Assembly (NCBI RefSeq): GCF_001522865.1
Contig: NZ_LOWB01000075.1
Location: 1-64,000, forward strand
DNA: 64,000 bases
Source of the DNA: Burkholderia sp. TSV86
GTDB taxonomy: Bacteria > Pseudomonadota > Gammaproteobacteria > Burkholderiales > Burkholderiaceae
Direction of reading: 5' to 3'
Part shown: piece by piece, positions 57,248 through 64,000 of the stretch
Layout: each line of letters begins with the position of its first letter
Position numbering within the stretch: position 1 is the first letter of the stretch
Translations under genes and position numbers: made by a program
Notes under the pieces: model-generated
Told to the model about the DNA's origin: nothing
The model's database searches: none
The model's input: only the letters and a program-made list of their open reading frames with translations

Positions 57248-57288
57248 TTGATATCAATCAACGATTTAGATCGACAAACCTCGATTAT
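57248..57288 (+). promoter_or_regulatory. FNR/ANR-dependent promoter of cydAB
   Basis: TTGATATCAATCAA (57248-57261) is a perfect FNR/ANR box (TTGAT-N4-ATCAA). GATTAT at 57283-57288 is placed so that its start of transcription (about 57296) lies 41.5 bases from the box centre, the class II activation geometry. This predicts induction of the oxidase under low oxygen. Confidence 0.8.
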
Positions 57289-57438
57289 TCGCTGGACATC
57301 TGCGACGAGTTGGCGCATTTCGCACCGCAACACAGCGCTCCATACTTCGGACCAACCCTTGCGCCGCCACGCCGTGCGCCCGGCGCGGGGTCCGCCGGCA
57401 GCCCCGCCGGCGGGTATCGTCCCCTACGGTCTACTCGC

Positions 57439-58848
57439 ATGGAAACCGCTCTTTCGGCCCTCGATCTGGCCCGCGTGCAGTTCGCATTCACTGTCTCCTT
57501 CCATATCGTTTTTCCGGCGCTGAGCATCGGGCTCGCGAGTTTCATCGCAGTGCTCGAATACCGGTGGCTCAAAACCGGCAAAGCGTATTACAAGCATCTC
57601 TGTCTGTTCTGGTCGAAGATTTTCGCCGTCGCGTTCGGCATGGGCGTTGTGTCGGGCGTCGTGATGAGCTATCAGTTCGGCACGAACTGGTCCGGCTTCT
57701 CCAGCTTCGCCGGCTCCGTCACCGGCCCGCTGCTGATGTACGAAGTGATGACCGCGTTCTTTCTCGAAGCAGGCTTCCTCGGCATCATGCTGTTCGGCTG
57801 GAATCGCGTGAGCCCGCGCGCGCACTTCGGTGCGACGCTGATGGTCGCGCTCGGCACGCTGATTTCGACATTCTGGATTCTCGCGTCCAATAGCTGGATG
57901 CAAACGCCGCAAGGTTTCGAGATCGTCGACGGCCGCATCGTGCCGACCGACTGGTTCAAGATCGTGTTCAACCCGTCGTTCCCTTACCGGCTCGCGCATA
58001 TGGCGCTGGCGGCGTTCATCGTTGCCGCGCTCGTGGTGGCGGCGGTCGGCGCATGGCATCTGCTGAAGGGCCGCCGCGACAAGGCCGTCAAGAAGATGTT
58101 CTCGATGGCGCTGTGGCTGCTGCTCGTGCTCGCGCCGCTGCAAGCGGTCGTCGGCGACCAGCACGGCATCAACACGCTACGCCACCAGCCCGCGAAGATC
58201 GCGGCAATCGAGGGCCTGTGGGATACCGAAAAGGGTGGCACACCGCTCAATCTGTTCGGCATCCCCGACATGGACGCGCAAACCACGCGCTACGCGCTGC
58301 AAATTCCGCATCTGGGCAGCCTGATCCTCACGCATAGCTGGGACGGCGAAATTCGCGGGCTGAAGTCGTTCCCGCCCGAGGACCGGCCGAATTCGACTGT
58401 GGTGTTCTGGAGCTTTCGCATCATGGTGGGGCTCGGCTTCGCGATGATCGGCGTCGCCGTGCTTGCATGGCTGCTGCGCCGCCGCGGCCGGCTCTACGAA
58501 GCGAAATGGTTTCACAAGCTCGCGCTCGCGATGGGGCCGAGCGGCTTCATCTCGCTGCTCGCCGGCTGGGTGACGACCGAGGCGGGCCGCCAGCCGTGGG
58601 TCGTCTATGGCGTGATGCGCACGTCGCAGGCGGTGTCGCCGCTGTCGGCACAGCAAGTCAGCGTATCGCTGATGACGTTCGTGGTGGTCTACTTCCTCGT
58701 GTTCGGCACCGGCGTCTACTACATGCTGAAGCTGATGAAGAAGGGGCCTGCGCTGCCCGACGAAGCACCGGACACACAGCCGCAGCGCCCGGACCAAACC
58801 GCGCGCCGCCCACTGTCGGCCGCGCGTCAATTGATCGACGCCGCGTAA
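57439..58848 (+). CDS. cydA: Cytochrome bd-type quinol oxidase subunit I (CydA/CioA)
   Basis: 469 residues. His22 (TVSFHIVFP) is the haem b595/d-type axial ligand position, a second His is in FPYRLAHMAL, and the oxidase motif GWVTTEAGRQPWVVYGVMRT is present. The Q-loop is short, as in the cyanide-insensitive CIO type, and GRQPW is intact. It oxidises ubiquinol and reduces O2 to water. Start at the ATG at 57439; the frame is open upstream without a ribosome site. Confidence 0.95.
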   Translation: METALSALDLARVQFAFTVSFHIVFPALSIGLASFIAVLEYRWLKTGKAYYKHLCLFWSKIFAVAFGMGVVSGVVMSYQFGTNWSGFSSFAGSVTGPLLMYEVMTAFFLEAGFLGIMLFGWNRVSPRAHFGATLMVALGTLISTFWILASNSWMQTPQGFEIVDGRIVPTDWFKIVFNPSFPYRLAHMALAAFIVAALVVAAVGAWHLLKGRRDKAVKKMFSMALWLLLVLAPLQAVVGDQHGINTLRHQPAKIAAIEGLWDTEKGGTPLNLFGIPDMDAQTTRYALQIPHLGSLILTHSWDGEIRGLKSFPPEDRPNSTVVFWSFRIMVGLGFAMIGVAVLAWLLRRRGRLYEAKWFHKLALAMGPSGFISLLAGWVTTEAGRQPWVVYGVMRTSQAVSPLSAQQVSVSLMTFVVVYFLVFGTGVYYMLKLMKKGPALPDEAPDTQPQRPDQTARRPLSAARQLIDAA

Positions 58849-58879
58849 AGCCGGCGCGCCCCATCAACGAGGTCAAATC

Positions 58880-59890
58880 ATGGATGTCACCGTAATCTGG
58901 GCTGCGATCATCGCGCTCGGGCTGTTCATGTATGTCGTGCTCGACGGTTTCGATCTGGGCATCGGCATCGTATTTCCGTTCTTCCCCGCCGAAAGCGAGC
59001 GCGACCTGATGATGAGCACCGTCGCCCCCGTGTGGGACGGCAATGAAACCTGGCTCGTGCTCGGCGGAGCGGGCCTGTTCGCCGTGTTTCCGATCGTTTA
59101 TTCGACCGTGTTGTCGGCGCTGTATCTGCCGCTTATCTTCATGCTCGTGTGCCTGATTTTCCGCGGCGTATCGTTCGAGATTCGCGCGAAGGCGCGGCGC
59201 ACCAAGCATCTGTGGGATCTCGCGTTCATCGGCGGCTCGACGGGCGCGACGTTTTTTCAGGGCGTCGCGCTCGGCGCGTTCCTGCAAGGCATTCCCGTCA
59301 ACGGCAACGGCCATTTCGCCGGTGACGCATTCGGCTGGCTCACGCCGTTCAGCCTGCTGACAGGCCTCGGTCTCGTCGCGACCTACGCGCTGCTCGGCTG
59401 CTGCTGGCTCGTCGCGAAAACCGAAGGCGATTTACAGCGGCGGCTGCATCGCGTCGTGTGGCCGCTTACCGTCGTGCTGCTCGGTTTCATCGCGATCGTG
59501 AGCCTTTGGACGCCGCTGCAGGATGCCAACATCGCCCAGCGCTGGTTCACCTCGGGCCTGCTCTGGCGGCTGTTGCCGGTGCCGTTCCTGGTTGCCGGAT
59601 GCGCGCTGTGGATGCGCCGCGCGGTTCGCGAACGGCACGACACGATGCCGTTCGTGATCGCGCTCGCGCTCGTGCTGCTCGGCTACGCCGGACTGCTCGT
59701 CAGCATCTGGCCGTATGCGATTCCGCAAAGCCTGACTTTATGGGAAGCCGCGGCGCCGCGCTCGAGCCAGATGTTCACGCTCGTCGGCGCAGCCGTGATC
59801 CTGCCGATCATCATCGCGTACACGACCATGGGTTACTGGGTATTTCGCGGCAAGGTGCGTCATGAAGACCAGCATTACTACCACCACTGA
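58880..59890 (+). CDS. cydB: Cytochrome bd-type quinol oxidase subunit II (CydB/CioB)
   Basis: 336 residues, eight or nine helices. YVVLDGFDLGIGIVFPFF, WDGNETWLVLGGAGLFAVFP and FRGVSFEIRAKA are CydB hallmarks. GAGGT lies before the ATG; 31 bp after cydA. The 3' end overlaps the DUF2474 gene. Confidence 0.95.
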   Translation: MDVTVIWAAIIALGLFMYVVLDGFDLGIGIVFPFFPAESERDLMMSTVAPVWDGNETWLVLGGAGLFAVFPIVYSTVLSALYLPLIFMLVCLIFRGVSFEIRAKARRTKHLWDLAFIGGSTGATFFQGVALGAFLQGIPVNGNGHFAGDAFGWLTPFSLLTGLGLVATYALLGCCWLVAKTEGDLQRRLHRVVWPLTVVLLGFIAIVSLWTPLQDANIAQRWFTSGLLWRLLPVPFLVAGCALWMRRAVRERHDTMPFVIALALVLLGYAGLLVSIWPYAIPQSLTLWEAAAPRSSQMFTLVGAAVILPIIIAYTTMGYWVFRGKVRHEDQHYYHH

Positions 59891-60035
59891 TACGCGCGCT
59901 GCCGCCGTGCGCGGCGCGCGGCTGCCGGGCTGGCTATGGTTCGCTGTGCTGTGGCTCGGCGGCGTGGCCGGCGCGGTAACGCTCGGCTATGCGTTCAAGC
60001 TGTTCATGAACCTGACGCTGTTCGCTGTCAAATGA
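59862..60035 (+). CDS. DUF2474 small membrane subunit of the oxidase operon
   Basis: 57 residues starting MKTSITTTTDTRAAAVRG, with a single helix (LPGWLWFAVLWLGGVAGAVTLGYAFKLFMN). This matches the DUF2474 family that accompanies CIO-type cydAB operons and may play a CydX-like stabilising role. The ATG lies inside cydB, overlapping it by 29 bp in another frame, so the gene is easily missed. Confidence 0.8.
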   Translation: MKTSITTTTDTRAAAVRGARLPGWLWFAVLWLGGVAGAVTLGYAFKLFMNLTLFAVK

Positions 60036-60077
60036 TCCGGCAAGCGGCGCGCCGCGCACGCGCGCGCCGCTCGAGCG

Positions 60078-60272
60078 TCATGTGCGCCGGCCGAATGCCT
60101 GTTCGATCTTCTTATCCGTGTTGTACTGACTGAGCGCGTACACGGACCAGATGGCGGCCGGCAACCAGCCGATCAGCGTGATTTGCAGAATCAGGCAGAT
60201 GATGCCCGCGAACGGGCGGCCAATCGTGAAAAATTGCAGCCAGGGCAGCAGCAACGCGAGTAGAAGGCGCAT
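60078..60272 (-). CDS. YqaE/Pmp3-family small membrane protein
   Basis: 64 residues with two hydrophobic helices (LLLALLLPWLQFF and FAGIICLILQITLIGWLPAAIWSVYAL), the Pmp3 pattern. Members affect membrane potential and stress tolerance. GAGGAA precedes the ATG. Convergent with the oxidase operon. Confidence 0.85.
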   Translation of the reverse strand: MRLLLALLLPWLQFFTIGRPFAGIICLILQITLIGWLPAAIWSVYALSQYNTDKKIEQAFGRRT

Positions 60273-60474
60273 CGATTTTTCCTCTTCCGAAGTGCAGGCG
60301 GGCCGGAAACGGCCTGCCTGCAGGTGGCGGCGAAAGCGCGGTTTTCAAGCGCGGTTCAAGTGCGATAGCGATAGGCGGCTTGCCCGCCCTCTGCGTAGCG
60401 CGCAGCCCATGGCCACGCGATATGCCGCCGTCACGCGGGCGCCATGGAAGCCCTCATCCCGCCCCCGCCATCCG

Positions 60475-61527
60475 TCACCGCGCCGCGAGCCGCGCGTCGA
60501 CATCGGCGATCAACCCATCGAGCCACGCGCGCAGCATCCGGTTCGACATCGCGAGCGGAATCGAACGGGCGACGATCCGGTACACATCGCCGCGCCGAAC
60601 CTTCGACGCGTGCGCGGGATCGAGCCACGCATCGTTCGATGCCAGCAACGCAAGCGTCTTCAACCCGATGACGATCGGCCACAGACAAGCCAGCCGCAAG
60701 CGCGGCGCACGGCGCGCGATCGCGAACGTGTAGTCGATGCCCGCGCGGAAATGCTCCAGCGTCGTGCGCACGAGCGCGTCGAGCAGCGGCCGCGCGCGCA
60801 GCGACGCATCCGGGCGCAACAGATCCTCGACGCGCAGCCCGAGATCATCGAGCATCGTTTGCGGCAAATAGCAGCGGCCGATACGCAAATCCTTGCCGCA
60901 ATCGCGCAGCACGTTGGTCAATTGCAGCGCCTTGCCGAAGCGGATGCCACGCTCGGCCATCGTGCCGGCCGGCTCGGCGAGCAAGCCGGGTAAGTGCGCG
61001 CATGTCATCTTCGTCCAGAATTCGCCGACGCAACCGGCAACCAGGTAGGTATAGCGATCGAGCGCCGGCCACGCCGGCAACGCGGCAACACGGCCCGAAT
61101 GCTCGTCGGGAAACGTGCGCAGGTCGAATTCCATTCCTTCGGTCAACGTCGTCACGACATCTCGCACCGCATCGCGATCGGATGCGCTCAATTGCGACAA
61201 CACCGCCAGCGCCGGACCGAGCGATTCGAGCAGCGTCTTTTCGTCCGACGCGGCCTGCTGCCCTGCCACCTCGCCGGCAATTCGCGCCAGCGCATGCGCA
61301 TCGGGCGTGCCGCGCACCTGCGCGCGCAGCGACAACAGCAATTCGAGCCGCTGCGCGGGTGCGATCAGCGACGTATCGGCGATCGTATCGGCCGCGCGCG
61401 CGAGCAGGTAAGCCAGGCCGATCGGGTCGCGCATCCCGGCGGGCAACACGCGCAGCGTCAGATAGAACGAACGGGAAACGCCCTTCAGCAGAGGGCCCAG
61501 CAGAAACGCTCGGGGAGGATGGCTCAT
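60475..61527 (-). CDS. Squalene/phytoene synthase-family protein (SQS-like)
   Basis: 350 residues of the trans-isoprenyl diphosphate synthase fold. The first aspartate motif is in LLARAADTIADTSL and the second in QLTNVLRDCGKDLRIGRCYLP. YTYLVAGCVGEFWTKM is typical. The pattern FYLTLRVLP-GMRDPIGLAYLLARAADTI is closer to squalene synthase than to HpnC or HpnD. It would condense two farnesyl diphosphates. No squalene or carotenoid genes are adjacent. Start at 61527; the frame stays open far upstream. Confidence 0.85.
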   Translation of the reverse strand: MSHPPRAFLLGPLLKGVSRSFYLTLRVLPAGMRDPIGLAYLLARAADTIADTSLIAPAQRLELLLSLRAQVRGTPDAHALARIAGEVAGQQAASDEKTLLESLGPALAVLSQLSASDRDAVRDVVTTLTEGMEFDLRTFPDEHSGRVAALPAWPALDRYTYLVAGCVGEFWTKMTCAHLPGLLAEPAGTMAERGIRFGKALQLTNVLRDCGKDLRIGRCYLPQTMLDDLGLRVEDLLRPDASLRARPLLDALVRTTLEHFRAGIDYTFAIARRAPRLRLACLWPIVIGLKTLALLASNDAWLDPAHASKVRRGDVYRIVARSIPLAMSNRMLRAWLDGLIADVDARLAAR

Positions 61528-61622
61528 GAATCGGGAAGTCGGTCGGACGTGCTGCCGCATTGTATCGGCAATCGCACGCGTACAATCCGGTCCTTTCAGC
61601 AAAACGGCGGGAGATGAATGCG

Positions 61623-61907
61623 ATGGCAATGAAGAAAACCGATCTCGAAAAGAATAAGGCGTTGAAACTGACGCATGCGATGAAACAGTCGGCATCCGCG
61701 CGCTTCGGCAAGGGCTCCGAAGCGTCGGCGCCCGATCGCCGCGAACGGCGCAGGCTCGACCAGGCGCAAGGAATCGTGCCGTTCGCGTGCAAGCTCAACA
61801 TCGAGCTTGTCGCGCGTCTGACCGAGCGCGCCGCATCGCATCCGGAGGGGATGACCGGACTGCTGACCGAGCTGCTGCAGCGCGGTCTCGACGAAACCGC
61901 CGAATAG
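61623..61907 (+). CDS. Small basic protein with a possible ribbon-helix-helix C-terminus
   Basis: About 94 residues: a Lys/Arg-rich N-terminal half (KKTDLEKNKALKLTHAMKQ, SAPDRRERRRLDQAQG) followed by VPFACKLNIELVARLTERAASHPEGMTGLLTELLQRGLDE, a strand-helix-helix order reminiscent of RHH DNA-binding proteins. Three close ATGs compete (61614, 61623, 61629); 61623 fits the GGGAG spacing best. Divergent from the SQS-like gene. No toxin partner is visible. Confidence 0.6.
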   Translation: MAMKKTDLEKNKALKLTHAMKQSASARFGKGSEASAPDRRERRRLDQAQGIVPFACKLNIELVARLTERAASHPEGMTGLLTELLQRGLDETAE

Positions 61908-62312
61908 GCCCGACGAGACCACGGCGTTCGCGCCGGCGGCACGACATGCGATTTGCGCATCGCACGCGCGCCGGCACATGCGCTTGCCGGGATGCGCGGC
62001 CGGGACACCCGTCCGGCGGCAGCGCAGCGCTCATCGGTGCATTCACGCGCCGTAGAACGGCGCGGCGCGCCGCCGCTGCAAGCACAACGGCCCATCCGGC
62101 GCGCCGCGCACGCGGCCGTCGGCACGCCCCAGTCCGCGCGCCAGCGAAGCCGGCGCCGCCCGGTCGCCTTCGAGCGGCCGTCCAACGATCGTTCCGACCG
62201 CTCCAAAACTCCACACATTGATTGATTCAAAGCTGAACAATCAGCGCGCTCTGATCGGCCAATAGCGGCCATGCAGCGCTCATGCAGCGGCCGGGACATC
62301 GGCGTGCAGGCA
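61908..62312. other. 405-bp spacer upstream of the alcohol dehydrogenase
   Basis: No gene seen; very GC-rich left part, with several short repeats of ATGCAGC near 62270-62285. Confidence 0.4.
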
Positions 62313-62328
62313 TTGGTACGGTTCATGC
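62313..62328 (+). promoter_or_regulatory. Candidate sigma-54 promoter for the alcohol dehydrogenase
   Basis: TTGGTACGGTTCATGC has GG and GC at the exact -24/-12 spacing (10 bp between) and follows TTGGCACG-N4-TTGC at most positions, mismatching the C after GG and the first T of TTGC. It lies 50 bp before the start codon. Confidence 0.35.
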
Positions 62329-62377
62329 GTCCGCAAGCGGGTGCTGCACGCGAACCCACCATGACCAAGGAGACGAC

Positions 62378-63550
62378 ATGAGCTACCTGAACATCGCTGA
62401 GCGCACTGACAGCTTTTTCATGCCCTGCGTCACCCTCATCGGCCCAGGCTGCGCGCGGGAAACCGGAACGCGCGCCAAATCGCTCGGCGCGAAAAAAGTC
62501 CTGATCGTCACTGACGCGGGCCTGCACAAGATGGGGTTGTCGGAAATCATCGCGGGCTACCTGCGCGAAGCCGGCCTTCAAGCGACGATCTTCGCGGGCG
62601 CCGAACCCAATCCGACCGATCTCAACGTTCACGACGGCGTCGCGCTGTTCGAGCAGCACGGGTGCGATTTCATCGTGTCGCTCGGCGGCGGCTCGTCTCA
62701 CGACTGCGCAAAAGGCATCGGGCTCGTAAGCGCCGGCGGCGGCCATATCCGCGATTACGAGGGCATCGACCGCTCCAGCGTGCCGATGACGCCGCTGATT
62801 TCGATCAATACGACGGCCGGCACCGCGGCGGAGATGACGCGCTTTTGCATCATCACGAATTCCAGCAACCACGTGAAGATGGCCATTGTCGACTGGCGCT
62901 CCACGCCGCTCGTCGCAATCGACGATCCGCGCCTGATGGTGGCGATGCCGCCGGCGTTGACCGCCGCGACCGGCATGGACGCGTTGACGCATGCGGTGGA
63001 AGCCTACGTGTCCACCGCGGCGACGCCGATCACCGACGCCTGTGCCGAAAAGGCGATCGCGCTGATCGGCCAGTGGCTGCCGAAGGCTGTCGCGAACGGC
63101 GAATCGATGGAGGCACGCGCGGCGATGTGCTACGCGCAATATCTCGCCGGCATGGCGTTCAACAATGCGTCGCTCGGCTATGTGCATGCGATGGCGCATC
63201 AGCTCGGCGGCTTCTACAACTTACCGCATGGCGTGTGCAATGCGATCTTGCTGCCGCACGTGTGCGAGTTCAATCTCATCGCCGCGCCCGAGCGCTTTGC
63301 CGCCATCGCTTCGCTGCTCGGCGCGAGCACGCCGGGGTTGAGCACCACCGAAGCTGCCCGGGCCGCTATCGCGGCCATCCGGAGCCTGTCCGCGTCGATC
63401 GGCATTCCGTCGGGCCTGGCCGGCCTCGGCGTCAAAGCCGACGATCACGAAGTGATGGCGCACAACGCGCAGAAGGATGCTTGCATGCTGACGAATCCGC
63501 GCAAGGCAAGCGTGGCCCAGGTCATCGCTATTTTCGAAGCGGCCATGTAA
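62378..63550 (+). CDS. Iron-dependent (group III) alcohol dehydrogenase
   Basis: 390 residues: GPGCARETGTRAKSLGAKKVLIVTDAGL, VSLGGGSSHDCAKGIGLV (NAD pocket), INTTAGTAAEMTRFCII, and the metal-ligand region GMDALTHAVEAYVST, YVHAMAHQLGGFYNLPHGVCNAILLPHV (the His ligands in HAMAHQLG and LPHG). Closest in pattern to NAD-dependent methanol/1,3-propanediol-type dehydrogenases. AAGGAGA precedes the ATG at 62378. Substrate unknown. Confidence 0.92.
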   Translation: MSYLNIAERTDSFFMPCVTLIGPGCARETGTRAKSLGAKKVLIVTDAGLHKMGLSEIIAGYLREAGLQATIFAGAEPNPTDLNVHDGVALFEQHGCDFIVSLGGGSSHDCAKGIGLVSAGGGHIRDYEGIDRSSVPMTPLISINTTAGTAAEMTRFCIITNSSNHVKMAIVDWRSTPLVAIDDPRLMVAMPPALTAATGMDALTHAVEAYVSTAATPITDACAEKAIALIGQWLPKAVANGESMEARAAMCYAQYLAGMAFNNASLGYVHAMAHQLGGFYNLPHGVCNAILLPHVCEFNLIAAPERFAAIASLLGASTPGLSTTEAARAAIAAIRSLSASIGIPSGLAGLGVKADDHEVMAHNAQKDACMLTNPRKASVAQVIAIFEAAM

Positions 63551-63641
63551 GCGTCGGCGCCCAGCAAGCGCCGCAGGCAGGTGCGCGCCGCGCGGCCTTC
63601 GGCGCGCCACCGGCGCTGCCGATGCGCGAAGCCGCGCGCAT

Positions 63642-63754
63642 CCCGGCAACGAACCGGCATTGTGCGCGCGCCCGGTTCGCCGGGCGTTTTTGGTGTTTCG
63701 TGTGTTTCGCACGCCCCGTCTGCCCATCCACCTCACGCCCGGCAACGAACCGGC
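63642..63754. repeat. 17-bp direct repeat, two copies 96 bp apart
   Basis: CCCGGCAACGAACCGGC occurs at 63642-63658 and 63738-63754 in the gap between the dehydrogenase and the SDR gene. Each copy is nearly palindromic at its ends (CCGG...CCGG), so it may be a binding site pair or a small dispersed repeat. Confidence 0.7.
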
Positions 63755-63809
63755 CGTACAGCAATTGAAATCGCGGCCGTCACCATCGAGCCGGTCAAGA
63801 AGACCGGGA

Positions 63810-64000
63810 CTATCGCCCCATATAAGCCGGATGATCGATATCGGCGATGAGCCCGGGCTGCTGCGGCTGCCAGCCCAGCGCGGCCCGCGTCCGCTCGCTC
63901 GTGGCCGGACAATCCGTGCCCACGAACGCGGCAAGCCAGCCAAAATGCGCGTGCGCCTCTTGCGGCGGCAGCGACACGACCGGCACATCCAAGCGCCGCC
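63810..64000 (-). CDS. SDR/NAD-dependent epimerase family protein, C-terminal 62 residues, runs off the right edge
   Basis: Only the 3' end is present. It ends WLAAFVGTDCPATSERTRAALGWQPQQPGLIADIDHPAYMGR; the LGWQPQQPGLIADID ending is typical of extended-SDR NAD(P)-dependent epimerase-like proteins. The NAD-binding half lies outside the window. Confidence 0.7.
   Translation of the reverse strand, partial: RRLDVPVVSLPPQEAHAHFGWLAAFVGTDCPATSERTRAALGWQPQQPGLIADIDHPAYMGR

Overview
The window is GC-rich (mid-60s by eye), tightly packed, and shows Burkholderia-type gene content, probably from a secondary chromosome of a Burkholderia pseudomallei-group species. The strongest pointers are the left edge, which matches the bpeT / llpE-bpeE layout of the BpeEF-OprC (CeoAB-OpcM) efflux locus, the HmuRSTUV haem cluster, a DUF4148 protein, a Burkholderia-type OmpC-like porin and many LysR/IclR/MocR regulators paired with catabolic genes. 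Species assignment is an inference from remembered gene order, not from a search.

Layout. 0-2.3 kb: the start of the efflux adaptor gene bpeE, llpE and the divergent regulator bpeT. 2.8-5.7 kb: DUF4148 protein, periplasmic purine nucleoside permease, selD. 5.8-10.4 kb: GABA catabolism (MocR regulator divergent from gabT-gabD). 10.6-12.7 kb: TPR-like fragment and a PAS-containing chemoreceptor. 13.1-16.1 kb: pcaF and an IclR (PcaR-like) regulator flanking a small gene that encodes a double-glycine-leader peptide; two PcaR-like operators overlap the predicted pcaF promoter. 16.2-23.3 kb: a five-gene reductive pyrimidine-degradation operon (amaB-preT-preA-NCS1 transporter-hydA) read leftward from a near-consensus promoter carrying a dyad. 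A RutR-like TetR regulator sits nearby at 25.4 kb, beyond a secreted protein of unknown family. 26.5-32.5 kb: basic amino-acid binding protein, LysO-type lysine exporter, aspartoacylase-family hydrolase, orphan MetQ, porin. 32.7-38.1 kb: small proteins, an AAC(6')-like acetyltransferase, an alpha/beta hydrolase, a LysR regulator and an MFS transporter.

38.1-42.9 kb is a looser, less GC-rich accessory stretch. It holds a second, divergent IF-1, a CspA-type cold-shock protein, four small unrecognised genes (three of them look like diverged members of one family) and a frameshifted LysR pseudogene. 43.0-45.8 kb is an MFS transporter translationally coupled to an M81 (MlrC-like) metallopeptidase. 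46.6-53.6 kb is the Fur-box-preceded hmuRSTUV haem uptake operon. 54-57 kb holds a TRIC-type channel, argP and threonine aldolase. 57.2-60.0 kb is a cytochrome bd-type oxidase operon (cydA-cydB plus an overlapping DUF2474 subunit) behind a perfect FNR/ANR box. The right end carries a Pmp3 protein, a squalene/phytoene synthase, a small possible RHH protein, an iron-dependent alcohol dehydrogenase and the 3' end of an SDR/epimerase gene.

The best candidates for undescribed biology are the double-glycine peptide at 14.7 kb and the IF-1/CspA-associated family of small proteins at 39.8-41.0 kb. All calls are from reading the sequence; no database search was possible.
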